64,000 bases of DNA from Thermoleophilaceae bacterium (GCA_036378175.1 DASUWY010000047.1:33292-97291); one strand, 5' to 3'. Shown: positions 56,178 to 64,000, numbered from the stretch's first letter. The notes: a model not told the origin generated them from the sequence alone. Numbers and translations are program-made.

Positions 56178-56444
56178 CTACGTCGCTGCGTTCGGCGCCG
56201 CGCCTGGCGTGCCGAAGTTGCTGCCGTTGTTCGATCCCGATCCCGAGCCCGACCCCATGTGCGGGCAGTGATGTCCGGACGGCGGCTGGGTGGGAGCGGA
56301 CGGCTGCGTCTGCGTCTGGCTCGGCTGCGTCTGATTCGGCGCCGTGCTCGAGCCGCCGGAGGCCGCATTCGCAAGCGCGGCGCCGCCGCCTATGAGTCCT
56401 GCGGTGGCACCCAGCACCGCGAGCCCTTTCGCGATTTGGTGCAT
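56178..56444 (-). CDS. Small secreted low-complexity protein
   Basis: An 88-residue protein with a signal peptide (LAVLGATAGLIGGGAALANA) and a mature part made of Thr/Gln/Pro/Ser repeats (QTQPSQTQTQPSAPTQPPSG), a HHCPHM segment that could bind metal, and a Gly/Ser/Asn tail. It has no recognised family. It is convergent with the HD-GYP gene. Confidence 0.55.
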   Translation of the reverse strand: MHQIAKGLAVLGATAGLIGGGAALANAASGGSSTAPNQTQPSQTQTQPSAPTQPPSGHHCPHMGSGSGSGSNNGSNFGTPGAAPNAAT

Positions 56445-56519
56445 CCGTTACCTCCTTCCGATCGAGAGGTTCGGTCCGACCGCTCAGGCTGGCAGCCCGT
56501 CCTAAAGCGTTGCGGAGAA

Positions 56520-57650
56520 TCAGCTAAGAGTTGCGAAACGCTCGAGCTCGTCCGCCGCGCACGCGGGACCGTCATGCGCGGCCGACCACGCCGCGATCTC
56601 CCGCGCCCGCTCGCGGTAACCGGGCTCCGCCAGCACCTTCCGCACCGCCAGCCGCACCCCGCGCGGCGTGGTGAGCCGCCGCGGCAGCCCCACGCCCGCG
56701 CCCGCCCAGGCCACACGAGCCGTGGTCTCCGCCATGTCGCCGCCGGCGGGACATGCAACGAGCGGCACGCCGCAGGTGAGAGCCCGTGCCACGGTGCCGT
56801 GCCCCGCATGGCACACCACGGCAGAGCACAGCGGCATCGCGCGCGAGTAGGAGAGCCAGTCGACGAGCTTGGCGTCGCGCGGCTGCGGCAGGCCGCTCCG
56901 CCGGTTCGTGCTCGCCAGCACCCGCACCGGCTCGTCCGCCAGCCCCTCGAGCGCGGCCCGCAGCATTCGCTGGTCCGGATCCTGCGACGTGCTGGGGGCA
57001 ATCAGCACCAGCGGATCGTCCCCCGCGGGCGGCTCAACGTCGCCGTTCGGCTGCTCCCACAAGAGCGGGCCCGTGACCTTCATCCACGGCTCCCACTGCT
57101 CGCGCGGGTACTCGAGCTGCGGGAACGTGGCGATCAGCGCCAGCTCGCGCGAGGTCCCTCCATGCACGTGCGAGAAAGGCGGCAGCCCCACCCGGCGCCG
57201 CGCCTCGTTGAGCTGCTCGCGCCCCTGCCGGGCGCCGTGCGCCGTGAGCGGCTCGAACAGCCGCCAGAAGCGCCGCCCAGCAGCGGTTCGCGGCAGCCGC
57301 GCGCCCGTGGAGTACACCGGCCAGCCAGGCTCGCCCTGCGGCAGCACGTGCGGCACGAGCGTGGCCCACGGCCGCTCGTCCATCTTCGCCGCCAGCGCCG
57401 CTGCCGAGGTGAGGATGTCCGCCACCACCGCATGCGGGTCGAACGAGCGAACCAACGGCACCGTCTCCTCCGCCGCACGCACCGCCGCCTGGTACGGCTT
57501 CAACGCCTCTCCGGAGGTCGGCCACACCTGGTACTCGGGAGCGCGGTCAAACGTCATCCCCTCGGCCTCCACGTGCGGCCGCCATTTCTCCCACGTCTGC
57601 AGCACCACCTCGTGCCCGCGCGCCACAAGCTCGCGCCCCAGCGCGATCAT
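56520..57650 (-). CDS. GT1-family glycosyltransferase (MGT-like), N-terminus probably longer
   Basis: The protein has a GT-B fold with the C-terminal signature AVVCHAGHGTVARALTCGVP then LVACPAGGDMAETTARV. ATG 57650 gives 376 residues but omits the first strand. The 20 codons before it read LNERRRFLLAAFGDPGHAFP, a clear GT1 N-terminus. No ATG, GTG or TTG is available upstream. The best candidate is CTG at 57708-57710, which follows the stop of the overlying LLM gene by one base. Acceptor unknown. Confidence 0.8.
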   Translation of the reverse strand: MIALGRELVARGHEVVLQTWEKWRPHVEAEGMTFDRAPEYQVWPTSGEALKPYQAAVRAAEETVPLVRSFDPHAVVADILTSAAALAAKMDERPWATLVPHVLPQGEPGWPVYSTGARLPRTAAGRRFWRLFEPLTAHGARQGREQLNEARRRVGLPPFSHVHGGTSRELALIATFPQLEYPREQWEPWMKVTGPLLWEQPNGDVEPPAGDDPLVLIAPSTSQDPDQRMLRAALEGLADEPVRVLASTNRRSGLPQPRDAKLVDWLSYSRAMPLCSAVVCHAGHGTVARALTCGVPLVACPAGGDMAETTARVAWAGAGVGLPRRLTTPRGVRLAVRKVLAEPGYRERAREIAAWSAAHDGPACAADELERFATLS

Positions 57651-57711
57651 TGGAAACGCGTGCCCCGGGTCCCCGAAGGCCGCGAGCAGGAAACGTCGCC
57701 GCTCGTTCAGC

Positions 57712-58749
57712 TCAGACCAGCTCGGCGAGGGTCCGCAGGATCGCGATCCGCTGCTCGGGCGAGTACGCGGCGGCCGACACCACGAGCGTCCCCACGCCGG
57801 CAGAGCGGTACAGCTCGAGCCGCTCGGCGATCCGGTCGCGCGGCCCGCACAGCGACACCATGTCGATCAGCTCGGCAGGCAGCGCCGCCATCGCCTCCTC
57901 CTTCTTGCCGCCGAGGTAGAGGTCCTGCACCGTGTCCGCCGCTTCCTCGAAGCCGTAGCGCTTCACCAGCGCGTTGTAGAAGTTCTGCTTGCGCGAGCCC
58001 ATGCCGCCCACGTACAGGGCGAGGACGGGGCGCATGGCGTCGCGAGCGCGGTCGAGGTCGTCGTCCACGCACACCATCACGTGCGGGGCGATGTCGAAGT
58101 TCTCCTCGGTCAACTCACGGCCTGCGCGCGCGGCGCCCTCCTGAAGCAGCTCGCGCGACTCGCCCACGTGCTCGGGTGAGAAGAACGTGGGCAGCCAGCC
58201 GTCGGCGATCTCACCGCACAGCGCCGTGTTCTTCGGCCCGGTGGCGGCCAGGTAGATCGGGATGCGCTCCTGCACCGGCGAGATCATCAGGTGCAGCGCC
58301 TTGCCCGGCCCGTCCGGCAGAGGCAGCGTGTAGCGCTCGCCGTCGTAAACGAGCCGCTCGCGCGACAGGGCCTTCCGCACGATCGCCACGTAGTCGCGCG
58401 TGCGCGCGAGCTGGTGCCCGAAGCGCTCGCCGTGCCAGCCCTCGGCCACCTGCGGACCGGACGACCCGATGCCCACAATCATCCGCCCGCCAGACAGCAC
58501 GTCGATCGTGGCCGCCGTCATCGCGGTCATCGCCGGGGAGCGCCCCGGCATCTGGAAGATCCCGGAGCCGAGCCGGATCTTCGAGGTCTTCCCGGCGAGC
58601 CAGGCGAGCACCGTGGCGGCGTCGGAGCCGTAGGCCTCCGCGGTCCAAACCGAGTCGTAGCCCAGCTGCTCCGCCTCGGTCACCAGCTCGAGCTGGTCCT
58701 CGTTCGAAAGACCCAGTCCCCAATACCCCACACTGAGCCCTAGGCGCAT
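57712..58749 (-). CDS. LLM-class F420-dependent oxidoreductase
   Basis: The 345-residue TIM-barrel protein fits luciferase-like F420-dependent enzymes: GLSVGYWGLGLSNEDQLELV, SVWTAEAYGSDAATVLAWLA, GSGIFQMPGRSPAMTAMTAA, DVLSGGRMIVGIGSSGPQVA. This is the common mycobacterial/Thermoleophilia subclass (close to LLM proteins called Rv-type oxidoreductases). The substrate is unknown. It is upstream of the glycosyltransferase, with which it is closely coupled. Confidence 0.9.
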   Translation of the reverse strand: MRLGLSVGYWGLGLSNEDQLELVTEAEQLGYDSVWTAEAYGSDAATVLAWLAGKTSKIRLGSGIFQMPGRSPAMTAMTAATIDVLSGGRMIVGIGSSGPQVAEGWHGERFGHQLARTRDYVAIVRKALSRERLVYDGERYTLPLPDGPGKALHLMISPVQERIPIYLAATGPKNTALCGEIADGWLPTFFSPEHVGESRELLQEGAARAGRELTEENFDIAPHVMVCVDDDLDRARDAMRPVLALYVGGMGSRKQNFYNALVKRYGFEEAADTVQDLYLGGKKEEAMAALPAELIDMVSLCGPRDRIAERLELYRSAGVGTLVVSAAAYSPEQRIAILRTLAELV

Positions 58750-58811
58750 GAAATCTGGCTCCCAGGGGTACGCGAAGCGTTGCAGGGGCGATTACGAGCC
58801 CGTAAATTGGA

Positions 58812-58839
58812 GATGCGGCCTGTGCGCAAGGGCCGCATC
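58812..58839. promoter_or_regulatory. 9-bp perfect hairpin before the lineage-specific gene
   Basis: GATGCGGCC at 58812-58820 pairs fully with GGCCGCATC at 58831-58839 around a 10-nt loop, 23 bp before GTG 58863. A smaller TTACG/CGTAA hairpin (58791-58804) lies upstream. It may be a 5' leader element or an operator between the divergent LLM gene and this gene. Confidence 0.4.
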
Positions 58840-58862
58840 CTAAGCGAGAGGGTGAGCGCAAC

Positions 58863-59348
58863 GTGAGGACACGACGGCGGCCGGCACACGAGCTTCGAAT
58901 AGCGATCGACTGCCTGCCGGAACGCACACGGCTGGCGATGCTCGAGGGCATCAAGACCAACCGCATCATCGTGGGCGCCTACACCGACCATCGCGGCGGA
59001 GTCTGCCCGATGCTCGCCGCACACCGCTGCGGCGGCCGCACCAGCCTCGCGAGCTTCGCCAAGGCGTGGGACCTCTACACCAAGGCCGGCCCGCGGGCGC
59101 GCCCCGCAAGCGAGCGCGAGCTCCGCACCCTGCGCTCGATGCTCGAGGCGAGCCTGGCAGAGGATGGCTACCCGCAGGTGTCGCTGGGCGCGGAGGTGTC
59201 GCGCGTGAAGGCGGCGCGGCGGGAGCGTGCCGAGCGAGCCGCGAAGAGCACGAGCCAGGGCCTCATCGCGCAGATCCTGCGCCGCGGCCGCACGGTGGAG
59301 GAAGCCACCGAGGCGGTGGAGAGCGAGACCGAGCGCGAGCTCGTGTAG
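58863..59348 (+). CDS. Conserved lineage-specific protein of unknown function
   Basis: A 161-residue basic protein. The N-terminal half has ELRIAIDCLPERTRLAMLEG, then NRIIVGAYTDHRGGVCPMLA, then AHRCGGRTSLASFAKAWDLY, with two cysteines close to Gly and His. The C-terminal half is helical and charged (SRVKAARRERAERAAKSTSQ). The pattern is known to me only as a conserved hypothetical of Thermoleophilia genomes. A GAGGGTGA site stands before the GTG. It may bind nucleic acid, which is inference from charge only. Confidence 0.65.
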   Translation: MRTRRRPAHELRIAIDCLPERTRLAMLEGIKTNRIIVGAYTDHRGGVCPMLAAHRCGGRTSLASFAKAWDLYTKAGPRARPASERELRTLRSMLEASLAEDGYPQVSLGAEVSRVKAARRERAERAAKSTSQGLIAQILRRGRTVEEATEAVESETERELV

Positions 59349-59353
59349 CTGGG

Positions 59354-60088
59354 CTAGACCCCGGCGCCGGGCACGTCGCCCGCGCGGATGAACTGCACCT
59401 CCGGCACGAAGCAGGCCGGCGAGGTCTTCAGCAGGAAGCGCACCGCCTCGGCGATGTCCTCGGGCCGGATCATCTTGTCCGCCGGCACCTGCTCGCGCAC
59501 CCACTCGGTCATGGGCGTCTCCACGAACCCGGGGCAGAACGCCGTCACCTGCACGCCCGACTCGGACAGCTCGCCGTGCGCCGCCTGGCTCAGGCCCACC
59601 ACCGCGTGCTTCGTGGCCGAGTACGCCGACAGCCACGGCTGCCCGTACTTGCCGGCGATCGACGCCGTGTTGATCACCAGCGCCTTGCCGTGCTCGTCGC
59701 CCGCCTTCTTCAGCTCGGGAATCGCCTCGCGGAGCATCAGGTAAACGCCGCGGAGGTTCACGTCGAACTGGATGTCGAGCTTCTTCGTCTCGGCCGCCTC
59801 GATCGGGGCGCCGATGCCGATGCCCGCGTTGTTGATCAGCACGTCCAGTCGGCTGAAGCGGTCCATGTGCGCCTTCACGAGCGCCTGGATGTCCTCCTCC
59901 TTGGCCATGTTGGCGGGCACCGCCTGGACCTCGATGCCGGCCTGCTCGAGCTCGCTGGCCGCGGCCTCTAGCTTGTCGGGTCTGCGGGCTGACAGCGTGA
60001 TGCCGTAGCCGTCCTCGCCCAGCGCGCGTGCGATTGCAAAGCCGATCCCACTTGATCCGCCGGTGACGAGCGCAGCACGACCTTCCAT
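59354..60088 (-). CDS. Short-chain dehydrogenase/reductase
   Basis: The 244-residue classical SDR has the NAD(P) loop VTGGSSGIGFAIARALG, LINNAGIGIG, the catalytic Ser in NTASIAGKYG and YSATKHAVVG (Tyr-x-x-x-Lys), and PGFVETPMT. Arg after the loop (LSARRPDKL) suggests NADP preference. The substrate is unknown (3-oxoacyl or alcohol type). A strong AGGAGGAG site stands before the ATG. It is divergent from the lipoprotein with 63 bp between starts. Confidence 0.9.
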   Translation of the reverse strand: MEGRAALVTGGSSGIGFAIARALGEDGYGITLSARRPDKLEAAASELEQAGIEVQAVPANMAKEEDIQALVKAHMDRFSRLDVLINNAGIGIGAPIEAAETKKLDIQFDVNLRGVYLMLREAIPELKKAGDEHGKALVINTASIAGKYGQPWLSAYSATKHAVVGLSQAAHGELSESGVQVTAFCPGFVETPMTEWVREQVPADKMIRPEDIAEAVRFLLKTSPACFVPEVQFIRAGDVPGAGV

Positions 60089-60139
60089 CGAGTCCTCCTC
60101 CTGAGTGGCCTGGCGAGCCGGGAATCTACAGAGCGTTAC

Positions 60140-60145
60140 TAGTCT
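60140..60145 (+). promoter_or_regulatory. Putative -10 box of the leaderless lipoprotein gene
   Basis: TAGTCT lies 6 nt before ATG 60152, without a ribosome-binding site between them. Confidence 0.35.
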
Positions 60146-60151
60146 CTGCGC

Positions 60152-61153
60152 ATGCGCTCGACTCGACCCCTGGGCGGCTTCCTGCTGCTCGCGGCGCTGG
60201 CCCTGGTCGTGGCCGCCTGCGGCAGCAGCGGCGGCGGCTCCTCTTCAACTATCACCTCCTCCTCGACCACGCCGGCCGCCCAGGCGAAGGTCACGTTCCC
60301 CAAGGCGAGCAAGTCCGACTTCGCCAACCTCGCCCACTCGATCTCGAGCAAGAGCCCGATCCTCGCGCTCACCGAGCAGGACTTCACCCCCGGCACGAAC
60401 CGCCTCGGCTTTGGCGTTTTCGACGCGTCGCACAAGCAGATCACGGGCGCGCCCGTGGGGATCTACATCCAGGCGCAGGGCGGGGGGAAGGTGCTCGGGC
60501 CGTACGTGGCGCACGAGGAGTCGCTCGCGGTGTCGAAGCCATACCTCTCCGAGACAGTGGCGAAGGATCCCGACTCGGCCAAGTTCGTCTACGTGGCCAC
60601 CGTGAGGTTCCCCAAGGCGGGCAAGTACAACGTGCTCGGCGTGGTGAAGCAGGGCAACAACGTCCTGCCGATGGGAGTGGGCACGAAGGTGTCCGCGCAC
60701 GATCCGGTGCCGGGCGTGGGGGACAGGCCGCCCGCGATCAGCACGCCCACGGTGACGTCGGTGAACGGCAACATCGCTTCGATCGACACGCGCGCGCCGC
60801 ACGACGACATGCACGACGTGAACTTCAAGGACGTGCTCGGCAAGAAGCCGATCGTCTACCTGGTTGCCACCCCGCTGCTATGTCAGAGCCGGGTGTGCGG
60901 GCCGGTGACGGACATCGAGGAAGAGGTGAAACACACGATGCCCGAGGCGAAGGGCGTGGCCTTCATCCACATGGAGGTCTACAACCACAACGACGCGAAC
61001 AAGGGCTACCGGCCGCAGCTCACCGCGTTCCACCTGCAGACCGAGCCATGGCTGTTCGTGATCGGCAAGAACGGTCGCATTTCCACGCGCATCGAGGGTG
61101 CATTCAGCGCGTCGGAATTGCAGAACGCGATCCGAACAGCGCTCAAGCAGTAG
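60152..61153 (+). CDS. Lipoprotein with thioredoxin-like C-terminal domain
   Basis: A 333-residue protein with a lipoprotein signal peptide (LLLAALALVVAACGSSGGGS, lipobox VAAC). A Ser/Thr linker is followed by a beta-rich domain (LALTEQDFTPGTNRLGFGVF) and a C-terminal thioredoxin-like fold (KPIVYLVATPLLCQSRVCGP, PWLFVIGKNGRISTRIEGAF). The two cysteines in LLCQSRVC are five apart (CxxxxC), like SCO-type copper chaperones rather than thioredoxin CxxC. It is likely anchored outside the membrane. Confidence 0.75.
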   Translation: MRSTRPLGGFLLLAALALVVAACGSSGGGSSSTITSSSTTPAAQAKVTFPKASKSDFANLAHSISSKSPILALTEQDFTPGTNRLGFGVFDASHKQITGAPVGIYIQAQGGGKVLGPYVAHEESLAVSKPYLSETVAKDPDSAKFVYVATVRFPKAGKYNVLGVVKQGNNVLPMGVGTKVSAHDPVPGVGDRPPAISTPTVTSVNGNIASIDTRAPHDDMHDVNFKDVLGKKPIVYLVATPLLCQSRVCGPVTDIEEEVKHTMPEAKGVAFIHMEVYNHNDANKGYRPQLTAFHLQTEPWLFVIGKNGRISTRIEGAFSASELQNAIRTALKQ

Positions 61154-62348
61154 CGGCGCGCCGAGGCGCGGCCTTGCGCTGCTGCTGGCCGGCGAAGAAC
61201 TTCATCACCGCGGCGTGGGTCTCCTTTGGGCGCTCCACCTGCGGCACGTGACCGCAGTCGATCTCCACGTGCTCGGCCCTCGGGAGCGCCTCCTCAACGT
61301 GTCGCGCGAAGGCGATCGGCACAACGCGGTCGCGCTTGCCCCAGACGAACAGCGAGTCGGCCTCGAGGGCTGAGAGCCGCGTCCAGAAGCCGTTCTCGCC
61401 GTGTGGCTCCTCGAGATAGATCTGGCGGGCGGCGGCGTAGAAGGCGGCGCGGCCGCGCGGCTGGAGGTAGGCGCGCAGGAACTCGTCCACGCCGGCGGCG
61501 GTCCAGCCCTGGTCGGCATTCGGGATCACGCGCTTCACGATCGCCTCCACGATCGGGCGCGGGGCGATGTGGAACATGCCAAGTTCGGGGCGGACGAACT
61601 TGAGCGGGCCGGCCCAGGGGCGTTCTCTCAGCCAGGCGAGGGAGGGGGCGAGGAGGGCGATGTGGTCCACGCGCTCGTGATGCTCGAAGCCGAGCTCGAG
61701 CGCCACCCGGCCGCCCATGCTGTTGCCGACGATGTGGGCTTTATCGATCTTCAGCTCGTCCATGAACGCCTCGACGTTCTCGGCGAAGAACGCGGGGTTG
61801 TAGGACGCGGCGATGGGCTTCTCGCTGTCGCCGAAGCCGGGGAGATCGAGGGCGATGACTCTGTAATCGTCTGCCAGCGCGGCCACGGTGGGGAGGAAGC
61901 TGCCCTTCGTTCCGCCCAGGCCGTGGATGCAGATCACGGGGTAGCCGGTGCCGGCCTGGAGGTAGGAGATCTCACAGCGCTTGGTCTTCGCGCGATGGAA
62001 CTCGAGGCGGCCCTCTTCCTTCAGGCCGGAGCTGGCGGCCAGGAAGCCCACTCCCACGTGGAGGTTGTGCCTGATCTGGAGCTTGCCCCGGCTGTAGGCC
62101 TCCATGCCTCCACGGAGGTCCTCGCCGATCTTGCGCCAGGTGGGCTCGTCGGCGTCGATGGTGGCGTCGGGGTCCTCGTCGAGGTTGGCGGGCTTGATGC
62201 GCGCCTCCTTGCCCTTGACGACGACGTCCCAGTGGCGGGGCTTCCTGAGCACGCCCAAGCGGATGCGGGCCCGGCCCGTCGGGGAGTCGAACGCGTCGGG
62301 CTCCCAGCGGTCCACGAGCGTCTGTAGGTAGTCGGGCACTTCGGCCAT
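61143..62348 (-). CDS. Alpha/beta hydrolase fused to an SCP2-like lipid-binding domain
   Basis: The 401-residue protein has an N-terminal SCP2/sterol-carrier-like domain (about 15-105; KPANLDEDPDATIDADEPTW, YSRGKLQIRHNLHVGVGFLA) and a hydrolase domain (about 120-385) with CIHGLGGTKGSFLPT, nucleophile GNSMGGRVAL, Asp in FVWGKRDRVVP and His in DCGHVPQVE. A triad is present. The hydrolase half resembles PhaC-like or lipid-ester hydrolases. The fusion suggests action on a bound lipid. It overlaps the convergent lipoprotein gene by 11 bp. Confidence 0.85.
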   Translation of the reverse strand: MAEVPDYLQTLVDRWEPDAFDSPTGRARIRLGVLRKPRHWDVVVKGKEARIKPANLDEDPDATIDADEPTWRKIGEDLRGGMEAYSRGKLQIRHNLHVGVGFLAASSGLKEEGRLEFHRAKTKRCEISYLQAGTGYPVICIHGLGGTKGSFLPTVAALADDYRVIALDLPGFGDSEKPIAASYNPAFFAENVEAFMDELKIDKAHIVGNSMGGRVALELGFEHHERVDHIALLAPSLAWLRERPWAGPLKFVRPELGMFHIAPRPIVEAIVKRVIPNADQGWTAAGVDEFLRAYLQPRGRAAFYAAARQIYLEEPHGENGFWTRLSALEADSLFVWGKRDRVVPIAFARHVEEALPRAEHVEIDCGHVPQVERPKETHAAVMKFFAGQQQRKAAPRRAATA

Positions 62349-62380
62349 GGCTCTTTCTACATTGGCATATGAGGGGGCGC

Positions 62381-63793
62381 TTAGGAGTCGAATCCCAGGC
62401 CGAGACGGTCGAGCGTTCGCAGCCAGATACCACGTTTTCCCTGGTTTCTATCCGCTTTTGCGAGGCGGTTGCGGGTTAGCTGGATTGCTGCTGTTTTGAG
62501 GGGTTCTGGGGGGAAGGGGACTGGTTTCTGTCTCACATATTTCAACTCCCTCTCCTTCCCCGCGAGCAGCTCCAGCCCGATTTGCGCGCCGAACCTTGTG
62601 GCTGCCACGCCGAGGCCCGTGTAGCCGACCGCGTATGCCGTTTTGCCTTCGTGCGCCGTGCCGAAGAAGACGCTGAAGCGGCTGCACGTGTCGATCGCCC
62701 CACCCCACTTGTGGGTGAACTTGGTGCCTTCTAGCTGGGGGAAGGTGGTGAAGAAGTGCTGGCTGAGGAGACCGAACGTGTGGTCATCCACGTCGTATTT
62801 GGGCTTCACTTGGCCGCCGAAGCGGTAGACGGCCTCGTAGCCGCCGAACAGAATCCGGTTGTCCTTTGTCAGGCGGTAGTAGTGAAACTGGTTGGCGCCG
62901 TCACCGACGCCCTGGCGGTTCTTCCAGCCGAGGGTTGTTTCGACGTCGATCGGCTCAGTGACCAGCGCGTAGTCGTAGACGGGCGCGATGTAGCGCCGCA
63001 TGTCCCGAAGCAACGGCCGATACGCGCTGGTCCCCAACAGCACCCGCCGCGCGCGAATCCTGCCGCCCGCCGTCAGGACCTCGACATGACCGCCCTCATC
63101 CCTCAGCCCCTCAACTTTGGTGCCCTCGTAGATGCGCACCCCGAGCCGGATGGCGGCTTCTCTCAAGCCGTCCGCGAGCTTGCCCGGGTCCAAGATCCCG
63201 GCGCCCGTCTTGTCCCAGACGCCGCCGCGGTAGAGCGGTGAGTCGAGCTGCTGCCGCATGGCTGTTGCGTCGAAGGTCTCGTACTCATGGCCGAACCGGT
63301 TTAACAGCTCGGCCTCCTCCTCGATCCAGGCCTCCTGATACGGCTCGAGGATCGCCAGCAGCTCCCCGGTTTCTTCGAAGTCGCAATCGATGTTGTGTGT
63401 CCGCAGGTCTTGTTTGAAGCCCGCGAAGTTCTCAGCCGCAAGCCGCTCGAGCTCAGGCATCTCGTCCTCGAACCGGCTGAGCCCGTTCGCGATCCCATGC
63501 GTGAGCGACGACACCACGAACCCACCGTTCCGCCCAGACGCCCCAATCCCGATCGTGTCCTTTTCGAGCAGCACGACGTCACGCCACGTGTTCTCCCGCT
63601 TGGCATGAAGAGCAGCCCAGAGCCCGGTAAAGCCACCGCCGACGATGCAGAGGTCCGCATCCGTCGTCGTTGTGAGCGGCGGATACGGGTCACGCGCCGG
63701 CAGGTTCGCAAGCCAGTACGGCCGCGGCTCAGCGTCCGCGTACGCCGCCCGCTGCTCGGGCGTAGGAGGCGAGTCAGGCCAGGGAAAGCTCAA
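62381..63793 (-). CDS. FAD-dependent amine/D-amino acid oxidase (DAO family)
   Basis: The 470-residue protein has the FAD-binding DADLCIVGGGFTGLWAALHA (GxGxxG), DVVLLEKDTIGIGASGRNGG and a C-terminal VGYTGLGVAATRFGAQIGLE. This matches DAO/gamma-glutamylputrescine-oxidase-like enzymes, which oxidise amines to imines with oxygen. No partner synthetase is nearby. The product is unknown. It is convergent with nothing and ends close to the SCP2-hydrolase start (32 bp). Confidence 0.88.
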   Translation of the reverse strand: MSFPWPDSPPTPEQRAAYADAEPRPYWLANLPARDPYPPLTTTTDADLCIVGGGFTGLWAALHAKRENTWRDVVLLEKDTIGIGASGRNGGFVVSSLTHGIANGLSRFEDEMPELERLAAENFAGFKQDLRTHNIDCDFEETGELLAILEPYQEAWIEEEAELLNRFGHEYETFDATAMRQQLDSPLYRGGVWDKTGAGILDPGKLADGLREAAIRLGVRIYEGTKVEGLRDEGGHVEVLTAGGRIRARRVLLGTSAYRPLLRDMRRYIAPVYDYALVTEPIDVETTLGWKNRQGVGDGANQFHYYRLTKDNRILFGGYEAVYRFGGQVKPKYDVDDHTFGLLSQHFFTTFPQLEGTKFTHKWGGAIDTCSRFSVFFGTAHEGKTAYAVGYTGLGVAATRFGAQIGLELLAGKERELKYVRQKPVPFPPEPLKTAAIQLTRNRLAKADRNQGKRGIWLRTLDRLGLGFDS

Positions 63794-63847
63794 GGCCCGA
63801 AACCTAGTGCCGCTGCCGCCCGAACCACTGGTAGCGTGAGCAAACCG

Positions 63848-63921
63848 GGGCCAGTAGCTCAGTCGGTTAGAGCAGCGGACTCATAATCCGTAGGTCGTAG
63901 GTTCGAGTCCTACCTGGCCCA
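63848..63921 (+). tRNA. tRNA with CAT anticodon (tRNA-Met or tRNA-Ile2)
   Basis: The 74-nt cloverleaf has acceptor GGGCCAG/CTGGCCC, D-arm GCTC...GAGC, anticodon loop CTCATAA and T-arm GTAGG/CCTAC around TTCGAGT. The 3' CCA is not encoded. Its anticodon CAT is used by tRNA-Met and by the lysidine-modified tRNA-Ile2. GGTCGTAGGTTCGAGTCC in its 3' half resembles bacterial Ile2 tRNAs, but Met cannot be ruled out. It is not the initiator, since the acceptor starts with a G-C pair. Confidence 0.9.
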
Positions 63922-63982
63922 CCTGCAAAAAAGCTGATCCCAGAGCCCAAATACTGCTTGTTCGACTGTTCGGGAGACATCA

Positions 63983-64000
63983 AATTGGTCCCGAATTGGT
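63983..64000 (+). repeat. AATTGGT direct repeat at the window end
   Basis: AATTGGT occurs at 63983-63989 and 63994-64000 with an 11-bp period (CCCG spacer), about 60 bp after the CAT-anticodon tRNA. The gap after that tRNA (63922-64000) holds no gene. The sequence may continue outside the window. Confidence 0.3.

Overview
The window is high-GC (about 70 % by eye), densely coded bacterial DNA with many GTG/TTG starts and many 4-bp ATGA/GTGA overlaps. The order tlyA-nadK-recN-steA-steB-...-pyrG-...-NUDIX-...-xerD is the conserved actinobacterial chromosome backbone. Together with an F420-type LLM oxidoreductase, SteA/SteB, DUF3866 and DUF3618 families, this points to Actinomycetota, most likely the deep-branching class Thermoleophilia (Solirubrobacterales-like). 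That placement is inference. No IS element, prophage structural gene or CRISPR array is visible. One small mobile-type HNH gene sits next to a tRNA.

Layout. 1-9154: accessory metabolism (end of a FIST protein, amidase, secreted protein, metallo-beta-lactamase-fold hydrolase, PPK2-type kinase, three NTF2-like proteins, alpha/beta hydrolase, MFS, OsmC, glycosyltransferase). 9212-13194: efp, then a coupled nusB-xseB-like-ispA-dxs run (translation, antitermination, isoprenoid precursors). 13191-15313: MarR regulator, divergent ArsB/NhaD-type antiporter and a small membrane protein. 15377-31204: the conserved core, tlyA-nadK-small membrane protein-recN-steA-steB-GT4 transferase-pyrG-membrane protein-M20 peptidase-DUF3866-NUDIX-secreted beta-helix-xerD-mutM-OsmC. 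31227-34919: envelope/stress trio (DUF3618, holin-X-like, coiled-coil membrane protein) divergent from a MarR gene and an MFS-Usp fusion. 34916-41171: ankyrin protein, glutaredoxin, recO, VOC, GNAT, ppdK. 41182-43723: four-gene cupredoxin/multi-pass membrane operon of unknown role. 43755-47539: dgt-dnaG-sigA. 47613-53301: a class III adenylate cyclase-AAA-TPR protein overlapping an MFS transporter with an intact cyclic-nucleotide-binding domain, then a cupin. 53301-54304: a DUF4440 gene cut short, an HNH gene and tRNA-Asn. 54419-63793: an HD-GYP protein with degenerate GGDEF, second glycosyltransferase, LLM oxidoreductase, lineage-specific protein, SDR, lipoprotein, SCP2-hydrolase fusion, FAD oxidase. 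63848-63921: tRNA with CAT anticodon.

How parts work together. The cyclase/MFS-CNBD pair looks like a self-contained cAMP signal-to-transport module and is the best candidate for an undescribed system. SteA/SteB with a neighbouring GT4 transferase suggests coupling of division and envelope synthesis. Two LexA-like palindromes (upstream of recN and of the HNH gene) suggest SOS control. Many first-in-operon genes lack a Shine-Dalgarno sequence and instead have a TANNNT box 6-9 nt before the start codon, so leaderless transcription appears common. In three consecutive cases the upstream TAG stop codon forms the first half of that box.
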